A stretch of DNA of 40,464 nucleotides from Prevotella sp. CAG:1092 (lineage in GTDB: Bacteria > Bacteroidota > Bacteroidia > Bacteroidales > Bacteroidaceae): assembly GCA_000436915.1 (NCBI GenBank), contig HF994184.1:13775-54238 (forward strand). The letters are read 5' to 3'. Under the pieces are notes generated by a model, which was not told where the DNA came from, ran no database searches, and saw only the letters and a program-made list of their open reading frames with translations. Below are positions 1-8,361 of this stretch, piece by piece. The translations under genes were made by a program, and so were the position numbers. Each line of letters opens with the position of its first letter. Position 1 is the first letter of the stretch.

Positions 1-258
1 AGCAGCTGCTGGCCATCCCATGTCGAAAACGTTTAGTTGTAGATGATAGATGTCGGAAATAGCTTTCAATGGGTCGTTGAAGTTTGTTGTCAGCAATGCT
101 GTAACTACACCCAAGCCTACAAAGCCCACGCCTACGAAGAGCCCAGACTTCAATGCTTTTCCGAATTTCATACCAATGCACAAGCCTATGACTGTAAAGA
201 TGATAGGCATCATCACGCTTGCGCCAAGGCTGATAATGTAGCTAAATACTTGTTCCAT
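1..258 (-). CDS. PTS EIIC component, galactitol (GAT) type, N-terminal part
   Basis: Reading the minus strand from an ATG at 258 gives 86 residues open to the window edge, so the C-terminal most of the protein is outside. The product begins MEQVFSYIISLGASVMMPII and continues with two hydrophobic, glycine-rich stretches (about residues 5-28 and 38-60), then a FNDPLKAISDIY segment. This pattern fits the EIIC-GAT (GatC/SgcC-like) membrane permeases, which carry a sugar or polyol across the inner membrane while a partner EIIB phosphorylates it. The real substrate cannot be told from this fragment. A TAnnTTTG box lies about 94 nt upstream, so the gene probably has its own promoter and a long 5' leader instead of depending on murF-alr. 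Family assignment is from memory of the motif pattern. Confidence 0.72.
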   Translation of the reverse strand, partial: MEQVFSYIISLGASVMMPIIFTVIGLCIGMKFGKALKSGLFVGVGFVGLGVVTALLTTNFNDPLKAISDIYHLQLNVFDMGWPAAA

Positions 259-306
259 TTTTTTGTTATTATTGTTTTTGATATTTCTGGTAGACCATAG
301 TATATT

Positions 307-386
307 ACGTCTTGTAGTTTGTATCAAGACGTATAATAATAGATAGTGGTGCAAAGATACAAAATAATTTTTATATCCTTGCACCA
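307..386 (-). promoter_or_regulatory. Promoter, operator-like inverted repeat and leader hairpin of the PTS gene
   Basis: Read on the minus strand, TATCTTTG (352-359) matches the Bacteroidota -7 consensus TAnnTTTG; no good -33 TTTG is visible. The box sits at one arm of a 13-bp inverted repeat, TGGTGCAAAGATA (347-359) and TATCCTTGCACCA (374-386), with one mismatch, which is where an operator would block or recruit polymerase. Downstream in the predicted leader is a perfect 8-bp hairpin, ACGTCTTG (307-314) with CAAGACGT (325-332). No T-run follows the hairpin, so it is unlikely to be the terminator of murF-alr. Confidence 0.5.
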
Positions 387-442
387 TTTTCTTAATTAAT
401 ATGTATGGTAACATTACTTAATGTTGCTCATACCACCTATTG

Positions 443-2923
443 TTAGTCTTGGAAGTAAATTCTCTTTACTCGGTTGCTTATTCCTGTAAGAACTTCGTAT
501 GGAATGGTGTCCAAAACATCCGACAGAACGGTTACTGGCAGATGGTCGCCAAATATCTCTACTGTGTCGCCTTCTTTGCAGTCTATACCTGTTACATCAA
601 TCATGGCAACGTCCATACAGATATTGCCCACATATTCTGCTTTCTTGCCATTTACCAAGCAATAGCAATGGCGATTGCCAAGATGACGGTTCAGACCATC
701 TGCATATCCTATAGGAATTGCAGCTATCACAGAGTCGTGCTGTAGAGTGCCCTTACGGCTATAGCCAACGGTATCTGTTGCAGGCACGTTGCGTATTTGC
801 AGGATGGTTGTCTTTAGCGAACTAACATTGTTGATAATCTGATTGTTGCGTGGGTTTATACCATAGAGACCTAAGCCCAATCGGCACATATCCATCTGAC
901 GCTCAGGGAAATGCTCGATGCCTGCAGAGTTGTCCATATGGCGCAATATCTTGTGGCTGAAAGCTGCCTGCAACTTCTTGCTACCCTCATCAAAGAGAGC
1001 AAACTGCTGAGCTGAGAAGTCATCGAAGTTGTCGCTATCTGAACCTACGAAATGTGAGAATACAGAACGAGGAATGATAGAGTTTTGACGACGCAAACGG
1101 TCGATGAGCTTATCGATATCTTTCTTAGGGTCGAAGCCAAGGCGATGCATGCCTGTATCGAGCTTGATGTGAACAGGATAGCCTGTGATTCCTTCTTTTT
1201 CAGCCGCCTTTATCAAAGCATCGAGCAGACGGAAGTTGTAAACCTCTGGTTCAAGATCATAGTCAAACATAGTCTTAAAGGCTGTCATCTCTGGGTTCAT
1301 CACCATGATGTTGCTTGTGATACCATTACGTCTGAGAGTAGCACCCTCGTCGGCAACAGCCACAGCGAGATAGTCTACGCGATGGTCTTGTAGGGTTTTT
1401 GCTATCTCCACGCTCCCTGCACCATAAGCGTCAGCCTTTATCATGCACACCAATTTTGTCTTTGGTTTTAGGAATGAGCGATACCAGTTGAGATTGTCGA
1501 CAATGGCGTTGAGGTTTACTTCCAATATCGTCTCATGTACCTTATGCACAAGGAGTTCTGTTATCTGGTCGAAGCCAAACTGACGTGCGCCCTTTAGCAA
1601 TATAACCTCATCTCTCAGAGAGTGGAATACCTTGCTATGTATGAATTCTTCTACCGATTCAAAGAAATACTTTTCTGATATCTGTATCATGTCGCCATTC
1701 TCCATGATGGCAGGACCGATACCAATGAATTTCACAACTCCACGTTTGCGAGCCAAGTCGCCAACCTCTTTATATAGTGCATTTGGCTCCATGCCACTCT
1801 GGAACATATCGCTCAGAATAAGAGTGCGACGACGTCCTTTATGGTCGGGACGACGATTCATGAAGTCGAGAGCTATATCGAGGGAGTTGATATCTGAATT
1901 ATAAGAGTCGTTGATAAGAGTACATCCGTGGTTGCCTTCCTTAACCTCCAATCGCATAGCAACAGGTTCCAATGCCTTCATGCCTTCAGCAATCTCGGCT
2001 GCAGAGAGTCCTAACTTCAATGCTATAGTAGCGCAGATTATAGAGTTTACTACCGAAGCATCATCGATGAAAGGCAAGGTATACTTATTCTGCTCGCCAC
2101 CCTTATAGCTATACGAGATAGTTGTAGAATTCTCGTCTTTAGCAATCTCAGCAACATACATAGCGGCCTTCTTGTTCTCTGTCGACCATGCCAAGCGTTC
2201 GCCTGTGCAGTCGGCAGAAGTATCAACAGCATTTGCTATTAGTTTGTCGTCGAGATTATATACAATAGTCTCAGCATCATGGAAGAGTATGAGTTTTTCG
2301 CGACATTTCTCTTCCATAGTAGAGAAATTCTCTTGGTGAGCATTGCCCACGTTGGTTAGTACAGCTATAGTAGGCTGGATGATATCGCGAAGCGCAAGCA
2401 TTTCGCCTGGCTGACTGATACCAGCTTCGAAAATTCCCACCTGGGTGCTTGGTTCCAAGAGCCATACACTAAGAGGTACACCAATCTGTGAGTTGTAGCT
2501 GCGAGGAGAGCGAGTAACGTATTTCTTCTGCGACAACAGCTGATAGAGCCACTCCTTTACCATGGTCTTACCATTGCTACCTGTAATGCCGACAATAGGA
2601 ATGTTGAACTCGTCACGATGGCGCTCAGCCAAACGTTGCAAAGCCTCAAGGGTGTTTACAACCTTCAGGAAGTTCGCCTCAGGATAATCTGACGCCCAAC
2701 CCATAGGAACCTCTGATACCACGAAGTTGCGTACTCCGCGACGGTAAAGTTCTGGAATATAGTTGTGACCATCGTTGCGGTCAGACTTCAAAGCAAAAAA
2801 CAATGTTTCCTCAGGGAAACACAACGATCTGCTGTCAGTAAGAATAAAACCTATGCTGGCATCAGAATCTCCATAGCGACGCGCACCTATCAGTGTGGTT
2901 AGCTTCTCGATAGTGTAATTCAT
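443..2923 (-). CDS. murF-alr: Bifunctional UDP-MurNAc-tripeptide:D-Ala-D-Ala ligase / alanine racemase
   Basis: This 826-residue cytoplasmic protein fuses two peptidoglycan precursor enzymes. The N-terminal half (about 1-450) is a Mur ligase with the ATP loop GITGSNGKT (residues 112-120), which joins D-Ala-D-Ala to UDP-MurNAc-tripeptide. The C-terminal half (about 455-826) is a PLP-dependent alanine racemase, with the PLP-lysine motif MIKADAYGAGS, the TVGYSRKG segment carrying the catalytic tyrosine, and the end IPYEVLTGISNRVKRIY. The racemase makes D-alanine, the ultimate source of the D-Ala-D-Ala substrate of the ligase half. This fusion is known in Bacteroidota; both halves look full length and intact. 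The start ATG at 2923 has a TAnnTTTG box about 30 bp upstream. Confidence 0.96.
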   Translation of the reverse strand: MNYTIEKLTTLIGARRYGDSDASIGFILTDSRSLCFPEETLFFALKSDRNDGHNYIPELYRRGVRNFVVSEVPMGWASDYPEANFLKVVNTLEALQRLAERHRDEFNIPIVGITGSNGKTMVKEWLYQLLSQKKYVTRSPRSYNSQIGVPLSVWLLEPSTQVGIFEAGISQPGEMLALRDIIQPTIAVLTNVGNAHQENFSTMEEKCREKLILFHDAETIVYNLDDKLIANAVDTSADCTGERLAWSTENKKAAMYVAEIAKDENSTTISYSYKGGEQNKYTLPFIDDASVVNSIICATIALKLGLSAAEIAEGMKALEPVAMRLEVKEGNHGCTLINDSYNSDINSLDIALDFMNRRPDHKGRRRTLILSDMFQSGMEPNALYKEVGDLARKRGVVKFIGIGPAIMENGDMIQISEKYFFESVEEFIHSKVFHSLRDEVILLKGARQFGFDQITELLVHKVHETILEVNLNAIVDNLNWYRSFLKPKTKLVCMIKADAYGAGSVEIAKTLQDHRVDYLAVAVADEGATLRRNGITSNIMVMNPEMTAFKTMFDYDLEPEVYNFRLLDALIKAAEKEGITGYPVHIKLDTGMHRLGFDPKKDIDKLIDRLRRQNSIIPRSVFSHFVGSDSDNFDDFSAQQFALFDEGSKKLQAAFSHKILRHMDNSAGIEHFPERQMDMCRLGLGLYGINPRNNQIINNVSSLKTTILQIRNVPATDTVGYSRKGTLQHDSVIAAIPIGYADGLNRHLGNRHCYCLVNGKKAEYVGNICMDVAMIDVTGIDCKEGDTVEIFGDHLPVTVLSDVLDTIPYEVLTGISNRVKRIYFQD

Positions 2924-2951
2924 ATACGTCTTTGTATTTTAATTCTGCATG

Positions 2952-2959
2952 CAAATTTA
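2952..2959 (-). promoter_or_regulatory. -7 promoter element of murF-alr
   Basis: The minus strand reads TAAATTTG here, matching TAnnTTTG, followed by a C as is common in these promoters. Transcription would begin about 7 nt further on, leaving a leader of roughly 20 nt before the ATG at 2923. No clear -33 TTTG is present at the expected distance. Confidence 0.5.
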
Positions 2960-3077
2960 CGCATTTTATCTGATATGAGCATTAATAATCTCTATTTTTG
3001 TTGATTATGAATTCAAGCAATAAATCATAAATTGTAATATTTAACTATTCAATCTATATGATTAATTCATTTTTTTG

Positions 3078-3085
3078 TATATTTG
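3078..3085 (+). promoter_or_regulatory. -7 promoter element of the DUF2442 gene
   Basis: TATATTTG matches TAnnTTTG exactly. The next in-frame ATG (3093) starts only 7 nt after its last base, which is about where transcription should begin, so the message may be leaderless or nearly so. The -33 element is weak: no TTTG lies 19-20 nt upstream. Confidence 0.5.
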
Positions 3086-3092
3086 CAAAAAG

Positions 3093-3359
3093 ATGGAACA
3101 ATATCGTGTCAGTAAGGTTTGGGTAGACGATACTCATATATGGGTTGAAACTACAAATGGATGGAAGGCGGGTTATCCTTTCAGCCAATGGCATCAGCTT
3201 GCACATGCTTCTCAAGAACAACGACAGAAGTTCTTCTTGAGTAGATATGGCATTCATTGGCCTGAACTTGATGAAGATTTAAATTTCTATGGAATGTTTG
3301 CCGATGCAGGTTTTTGCAAACATGGCATTAATGATGATGTGGTGTATTATCAAGCTTGA
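3093..3359 (+). CDS. DUF2442 domain protein
   Basis: The gene encodes an 88-residue soluble protein with no signal peptide. The segment NGWKAGYPFSQWHQLAHAS followed by YGIHWPELDEDLNFYGMF fits DUF2442, a small family of unknown function often found next to DUF4160 proteins and sometimes treated as part of toxin-antitoxin-like pairs. No DUF4160 partner is seen here; the neighbours are murF-alr (divergent) and a GH43 gene (convergent), so it is an orphan. A start at TTG 3075 would extend it by six residues, but that codon lies upstream of and overlaps the promoter box region, so ATG 3093 was chosen. No function is claimed. Confidence 0.75.
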   Translation: MEQYRVSKVWVDDTHIWVETTNGWKAGYPFSQWHQLAHASQEQRQKFFLSRYGIHWPELDEDLNFYGMFADAGFCKHGINDDVVYYQA

Positions 3360-3413
3360 TTAATTCAATAAAAACATTCTTCAATATAGTAAAAATCAAT
3401 CAATCAATGGAAT

Positions 3414-3459
3414 AACCGCATACATCCTCATCATTGTCTGACTGAGAATGTATGCGGTT
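3414..3459. repeat. Long intergenic hairpin
   Basis: AACCGCATACAT (3414-3425) pairs perfectly with ATGTATGCGGTT (3448-3459), and an inner CTCA/TGAG pair extends the structure. It lies 55 bp after the DUF2442 stop. There is no T-run on either side, so it is not a standard intrinsic terminator. Confidence 0.6.
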
Positions 3460-3541
3460 GCGAGAACTTTCAACTTGCTATAGGGATATATGCTTTTATG
3501 GCATCTATAAAAGCTACCAATAAATAGCTAATTAAATTACT

Positions 3542-3726
3542 CTTTCGTTCAACAGCTGTTGAATGGTCAATGATAGTATTATAAATGGCAAAGTATATTG
3601 TATTCTACGACCGTTCAACAGCTGTTGAACGAAAGAGAAGGTTAATTGCGTAATTTAATACAATAGTTTTGGAGGAGGAATGAAATTATATTATTCAACT
3701 ATCGCAAGTGTTTCGATAGTTGAATA
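3542..3726 (+). repeat. Three-hairpin intergenic repeat, copy A
   Basis: This roughly 185-bp element is homologous end to end with 40148-40336. Its first 96 bp are bounded by perfect 23-24-bp inverted arms, each containing AACAGCTGTT: the left arm begins CTTTCGTTC and the right arm ends GAACGAAAG. The right arm holds the 18-bp palindrome GTTCAACAGCTGTTGAAC (3613-3630). After a conserved block GTTAATTGCGTAATT comes a third hairpin, ATTCAACTATCG with CGATAGTTGAAT, ending near 3726. It lies between convergent genes and has no coding potential. It may be a REP/MITE-like mobile repeat or a structured RNA; sequence alone does not separate these. Confidence 0.75.
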
Positions 3727-3742
3727 GGATGTAATGAAAACA

Positions 3743-3779
3743 AAAAGCCTTGCTTGCAAACGTGGCAAGCAAGGCTTTT
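3743..3779. terminator. Bidirectional terminator after the GH43 gene
   Basis: A perfect 15-bp stem, AAAAGCCTTGCTTGC (3743-3757) with GCAAGCAAGGCTTTT (3765-3779), encloses a 7-nt loop. In the minus direction it lies 19 nt past the GH43 stop codon and is followed by a T-rich run, so it should end the xylan-utilisation operon. It can serve the plus strand too. Confidence 0.88.
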
Positions 3780-3797
3780 CGATGTGGGGATAAGAAA

Positions 3798-5405
3798 TTA
3801 ATCTATTCTAAACCAGTCGATGTCTAATAGACCAGCATCAGATTTTGTATTGTTGTCGATGGCAACCATACCAACTTTTGCTCCTACCCATTTGCCTTCG
3901 CGCATGGTGAAGGTGTTGCCAACAGACTTAAATGATTTGCCGTTGAGGCTATAGGCAAACGAAGCCTTACCGCCTTCGACGTTCATTCTTAGATAGATGT
4001 CCATGTAAATAGCAGGATGGTAGTCAATCTTATCGCGGTCGGTAGGTTTGAAAGTTGCCAATACCTGCTTAGTTTCTTTCTCGCCCTTGTCTGCTTTGTT
4101 GCATGTGCGCTGCTGGAGTTGGAAGCTATCGCCTACACGCTCTACAACCAAACAGCTATAGCCACGTCCCATCATTATCAATCCACCAAATTGATTCTCT
4201 ACCTTTGCTGCAAGGCGAAGCTTAGCTGTGGCACAGAACTTGTCGGCAGGAGTCTTCTGCAAAAGCATGCTTGGAACATCCCATAGGTTCTTGACGGCAG
4301 AATGGTGATGGGTGAACATACGGAACACGCCATTAGCAGTAGGCATACCATAGTATTGCTTGTAGTCGCCCTGCCATTGCCATTGCAAACCAAGCTTTGG
4401 AGCATTAAACTCATCGCTTTCTTGTGGGTTCACGATAGTTGTCGATGTAGACTTTGGCTTACGATAAGTAGTTACAGGTTCACCCTTCTTGCCCATTATA
4501 GGCCAGCCCGAAGACCAGTCTACAGGTTGCAACCATACCACTCTGCCATATACACCCTTGTCTTGGAAGTGGAGGAACCAGTCTTCACCATATTGTGTGT
4601 GCACCCATCCTCCTTGGTGAGGACCATTAACCTTTGTCTTGCCTTGAGCCAATACCGTTTTCGACTCATAAGGTCCATAAGGACTCTTTGAGCGCATAGC
4701 CAATTGCCAACCTTGCTCTACACCACCTGCAGGACACATTATCCAATAATATCCGTCACGCTTGTAGAACTTAGGACCCTCGGTAGTATAATCTTTGTTG
4801 CCACCATCGAAGACGAGGACAGGATTGCTTATGGCCTTGGTTCCATCGGCAGAAAGTTCGCGAACAGTAAGCACAGAGTTGAAACCGCAACGGCTGTTTG
4901 CCCAACCATTAACGAGATAGCAACGGCCATCGTCATCCCATAGTGGAGAGGTGTCTATCATGCCCTTGCCTGCTATTACGCAAACCGGCTCATCCCATGT
5001 GCCACGAGGGTCTTTGGTCTTTACCATATACACTCCGCGGTCTGGGTCACCCCAATAGATGTAGAACTCGCCATTGTGGTAACGAATACATGGAGCCCAC
5101 ACGCCATTGCCATGCTCAGGCACTTCTTTGTCGGGAAATTGGCTTTGCAGCGCATGACCAATAATCTCCCAGTTCACAAGGTCGCGAGAGTGGAGGATAG
5201 GTAAGCCTGGCATATGAGCAAACGAGCTGGAGGTAAGATAGTAATCCTCGCCAACAACACATACGTCAGGGTCACTATAGTCGGCATTTATTACAGGGTT
5301 TGTATAAGTGCCATCACCATTGTCGGGCGACCAGACTTTAGAAACATATTGTGCTGATGCTACGAGAGGTAGCATCAGCGCAAGTGAAGCAAATAGTCTT
5401 TTCAT
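3798..5405 (-). CDS. Secreted GH43 family beta-xylosidase/arabinofuranosidase
   Basis: The 535-residue product has a signal peptide (MKRLFASLALMLPLVASA, cut before Q19) and a five-bladed GH43 domain over about residues 30-310. The three expected acidic residues are visible: D45 in YSDPDV (base), D151 in GMIDTSPLW (pKa modulator) and E209 in TTEGPKF (acid). Residues ~330-535 form a beta-sandwich of the kind that follows many GH43 domains, ending LLDIDWFRID. GH43 enzymes remove xylose or arabinose from xylan-type chains; the substrate cannot be fixed by eye. It is the last gene of the run, 4 bp after xylA, which feeds on its likely product, so a xylosidase role is favoured. A terminator follows. 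Confidence 0.9.
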   Translation of the reverse strand: MKRLFASLALMLPLVASAQYVSKVWSPDNGDGTYTNPVINADYSDPDVCVVGEDYYLTSSSFAHMPGLPILHSRDLVNWEIIGHALQSQFPDKEVPEHGNGVWAPCIRYHNGEFYIYWGDPDRGVYMVKTKDPRGTWDEPVCVIAGKGMIDTSPLWDDDGRCYLVNGWANSRCGFNSVLTVRELSADGTKAISNPVLVFDGGNKDYTTEGPKFYKRDGYYWIMCPAGGVEQGWQLAMRSKSPYGPYESKTVLAQGKTKVNGPHQGGWVHTQYGEDWFLHFQDKGVYGRVVWLQPVDWSSGWPIMGKKGEPVTTYRKPKSTSTTIVNPQESDEFNAPKLGLQWQWQGDYKQYYGMPTANGVFRMFTHHHSAVKNLWDVPSMLLQKTPADKFCATAKLRLAAKVENQFGGLIMMGRGYSCLVVERVGDSFQLQQRTCNKADKGEKETKQVLATFKPTDRDKIDYHPAIYMDIYLRMNVEGGKASFAYSLNGKSFKSVGNTFTMREGKWVGAKVGMVAIDNNTKSDAGLLDIDWFRID

Positions 5406-5409
5406 ACTA

Positions 5410-6726
5410 TTATTTGCAACGCAAAGCTAAGATTGTTTCATACAATTCCTGCTTACCACTTGTAGTCTTTGGTTCGCCATTAGCCTTGGCATAGTCAACA
5501 AGAGCTTCGAGAGTCATCTTGCCATCCTCATAATCCTTACCGAAGCCGAAGTCGAAGCTTGAGTAGCGAGCCTCCTTCATCTTTGGCAATTCGCTATTCT
5601 CAATGATGTCGGCAGCATTGAGCAATGCACGAGCCATAGCATCCATACCGCTGATATGAGCGATAAAGATATCATCAGGGTCGGTAGAATTGCGACGAAG
5701 CTTAGCATCGAAGTTGCTACCGCCATTGCCAAGACCACCATTGCGGATAATCTCCATCATGGCCTGAGTAAGTTCGAAGTTGTCGATAGGGAACTGGTCG
5801 GTATCCCAGCCATTCTGTGCATCACCACGGTTGGCATCGATAGAGCCAAGCATACCATTGTCGACAGCTACTGCCAACTCATGCTCGAAGGTGTGACCAG
5901 CGAGAGTAGCATGGTTTACCTCGATATTCACCTTGAAGTCTTTATCCAAGCCATGAGCTTTGATGAAGCCAACTACAGTTTCTGTGTCTACATCATACTG
6001 ATGCTTAGTAGGCTCCATTGGTTTAGGCTCGATGAGGAATGTGCCTGTGAAACCTTTGCTGCGAGCATAGTCGCGAGCCAAGGTAAGCATAGTTGCGAGA
6101 TGCTCCTTCTCACGCTTTTGGTCGGTATTTAGCAGGCTCATATAGCCTTCGCGTCCACCCCAGAATACATAGTTGCTACCGCCAAGCTTAATGGTTGCAT
6201 CAATAGCATTCTTAATCTGAACAGCAGCACGAGCAACAACATCAAAATCAGGATTTGTGGCAGCACCATTCATATAGCGCTCATGACCAAACACATTGGC
6301 TGTACCCCAAAGTAGATGCTTGTCAGGATGCTGTGCAAGCTTCTCTTTCAGATAGTCTGTGATAGCCTGCATGCGCTGCTCATATTCTTCAATAGTCTTG
6401 CCCTCTTCGATAAGGTCTACATCATGGAAGCAGAAATAGTTGATGCCCAATTTCTCCATAATCTCGAAACCTGCATCAGCCTTGTCTTTAGCACGCTGCA
6501 AAGCATCTTCTGCTTTGTCCCATTCATAGTGGCGAGTTTGACCACCAAACTGGTCGCCTGATGCCTGACCAAGTGTGTGCCACCAAGCCATAGCGAATTT
6601 CAACCAATCCTTCATCTTCTTTCCCATAACTACTCTTTCAGCATCGTAGTAGTGGAAAGCCATAGGGTTCATACTCTCTGTTCCTTCAAAAGGAATCTTA
6701 CCGATTTGTGGAAAATACTCTTTCAT
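5410..6726 (-). CDS. xylA: Xylose isomerase
   Basis: This 438-residue cytoplasmic enzyme converts D-xylose to D-xylulose with two divalent metal ions. Hallmarks are ASGDQFGGQTRHYEW near residue 55, FHDVDL with the active-site histidine near 100, FWGGREGYMSLLNTD near 190, and the metal-binding segment IEPKPMEPTKHQYD near 235. The length and the long N-terminus fit the group of xylose isomerases found in Bacteroidota. It lies 4 bp before GH43 and 63 bp after xylB, so the three genes complete the path from xylo-oligosaccharide to xylulose 5-phosphate. The intergenic stretch upstream contains ATACCTTATTATA, a 13-mer that recurs in this window. Confidence 0.98.
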   Translation of the reverse strand: MKEYFPQIGKIPFEGTESMNPMAFHYYDAERVVMGKKMKDWLKFAMAWWHTLGQASGDQFGGQTRHYEWDKAEDALQRAKDKADAGFEIMEKLGINYFCFHDVDLIEEGKTIEEYEQRMQAITDYLKEKLAQHPDKHLLWGTANVFGHERYMNGAATNPDFDVVARAAVQIKNAIDATIKLGGSNYVFWGGREGYMSLLNTDQKREKEHLATMLTLARDYARSKGFTGTFLIEPKPMEPTKHQYDVDTETVVGFIKAHGLDKDFKVNIEVNHATLAGHTFEHELAVAVDNGMLGSIDANRGDAQNGWDTDQFPIDNFELTQAMMEIIRNGGLGNGGSNFDAKLRRNSTDPDDIFIAHISGMDAMARALLNAADIIENSELPKMKEARYSSFDFGFGKDYEDGKMTLEALVDYAKANGEPKTTSGKQELYETILALRCK

Positions 6727-6748
6727 AGGTTTTAATTGTTTTTTGTCT

Positions 6749-6772
6749 ATACCTTATTATATATATAAGGCA
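6749..6772. repeat. AT-rich palindromic spacer with recurring 13-mer
   Basis: The xylB-xylA gap holds ATACCTTATTATA (6749-6761) inside a near-palindrome running from CCTTATTAT to ATATAAGG. The same 13-mer occurs at 17348-17360, 25103-25115 and 25118-25130, each time close upstream of a gene. It may be a leader or translation element. Confidence 0.4.
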
Positions 6773-6789
6773 CAGGCTTAGATTAATTT

Positions 6790-8277
6790 TTATTTGTTAT
6801 TTAGAAGTTCTTGCCAACGAGCGTAGGCTTCAAGATATGCTTGAGCCTTGCTGTTGTCGGGAATGATAATTGCTTTGCGTTCAAGCGATGCGAAGGCTTC
6901 GTCGTGGTTGGCATAGATACCACAACCTATGCCGGCACCTTTAGCAGCGCCAACGCTACCATCAGTATCGTAGAGTTCGATGGTGGCGCCACTTGTAGTA
7001 GCCAAAGCCTCGCGGAATATAGGACTTAGGAACATGTTGGTATTGCCTGCATGTATCTTGTGGATGTCCATACCCATATTGCGCATTATCTCCATACCAT
7101 GGCAGAATGAGAAAACGATACCTTCTTGTGCAGCACGCAAGATATGAGCACGATTATGATTATTGAAGTTTAAGCCATGGATGCTACAACCAATTTCTTT
7201 ATTTTCGAGCATACGCTCTGCACCATTACCGAAAGGCAGGATACTTATGCCATCGCTACCCACAGGAGCTGTTGCAGCAAGGTCGTTCATCTCTGCATAG
7301 GTAAGGTCGGGAGCAATGTTTCTGTGTGCCCAAGCATTAAGGATGCCTGTACCGTTGATACACAATAATACTCCAAGACGGTCTTGCCGGGAGGTATAGT
7401 TGACATGAGAAAAGGTGTTTACACGACTCTTTTTGTCGTAAGCCACATCGCCAAGCACACCATATACCACTCCGCTTGTTCCTGCAGTAGAAGCTATTTC
7501 GCCAGGATTGAAAACATTGAGCGATAGGGCATTGTTTGGTTGGTCGCCAGCACGATAAGAGATAGGAGTGCCTTCGGCAAGTCCTGTCTCAAGAGCTGCA
7601 TTGCGTGATACCTTAGATTGTATAGAGAATGTAGGAACGATATCAGCTATGATATCCTTAGAAAAACCATAGTATGAAAGTAGGAAGTTGGCAGTAGTAC
7701 GATTCTTGAAATCCCACATCATGCCTTCCGACAATCCGCTTACGGTAGTGTTGATGGTGTCGCTAAGCATCATGGCGATATAGTCGCCAGGCAACATCAC
7801 CTTATATATATGTTCGAAAACCTCAGGCTCGTTGTCCTTTACCCATGCCAATTTTGCTGCAGTAAAGTTGCCGGGAGAATTAAGAAGATGAGATAAGCAT
7901 TGCTCTTCGCCAATCTCGCTAAAAGCACGTTGACCATAAGGTACTGCACGCGAATCGCACCAGATGATGGAATCGCGCAACACATTGTGGTCTTTATCAA
8001 CGCATACCAAACCGTGCATTTGGTATGATATTCCTATTGCTGCTATGTCGGAGCCCATGATATTTGCAGCCGACATGGTGTCGGCAATGGCAAGTTTGGC
8101 ATTCTCCCACCACATGGATGGTGCCTGTTCTGCCCATCCTGTCTTTAAGGCTTTGATAGGAGCCTCTTGTTTAGGATAGAAAGCTGAAGCAACACAACGA
8201 CCAGATGCAACCTCTACTATTGAAGCTTTGACAGACGAACTGCCTACATCGAGTCCTAATAGATAGGTTTTGCTCAT
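6790..8277 (-). CDS. xylB: Xylulokinase
   Basis: The 495-residue product is a FGGY-family sugar kinase that phosphorylates D-xylulose to xylulose 5-phosphate, feeding the pentose phosphate pathway. The N-terminal phosphate loop GLDVGSSSVKASIVE (8-22), the SYQMHGLV motif with substrate-contact residues near 85-92, WCDSRA, the AGDQPNNALS segment and the TAGTSGVVYG motif near 265 are all present, as is the late GASGATIELYDTDGSVGAAKGAG-like region. It sits next to xylA in the usual pairing, which separates it from fuculokinase or ribulokinase relatives. Length is normal and no damage is seen. Confidence 0.96.
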   Translation of the reverse strand: MSKTYLLGLDVGSSSVKASIVEVASGRCVASAFYPKQEAPIKALKTGWAEQAPSMWWENAKLAIADTMSAANIMGSDIAAIGISYQMHGLVCVDKDHNVLRDSIIWCDSRAVPYGQRAFSEIGEEQCLSHLLNSPGNFTAAKLAWVKDNEPEVFEHIYKVMLPGDYIAMMLSDTINTTVSGLSEGMMWDFKNRTTANFLLSYYGFSKDIIADIVPTFSIQSKVSRNAALETGLAEGTPISYRAGDQPNNALSLNVFNPGEIASTAGTSGVVYGVLGDVAYDKKSRVNTFSHVNYTSRQDRLGVLLCINGTGILNAWAHRNIAPDLTYAEMNDLAATAPVGSDGISILPFGNGAERMLENKEIGCSIHGLNFNNHNRAHILRAAQEGIVFSFCHGMEIMRNMGMDIHKIHAGNTNMFLSPIFREALATTSGATIELYDTDGSVGAAKGAGIGCGIYANHDEAFASLERKAIIIPDNSKAQAYLEAYARWQELLNNK

Positions 8278-8361
8278 ATTATTTGATGTTAGTTTTTAGT
8301 AAAACGATTAGCATTGCAGAAATGCTGAAGTAGGTGGATTGTTTTAAAAATAGTTGTTATA

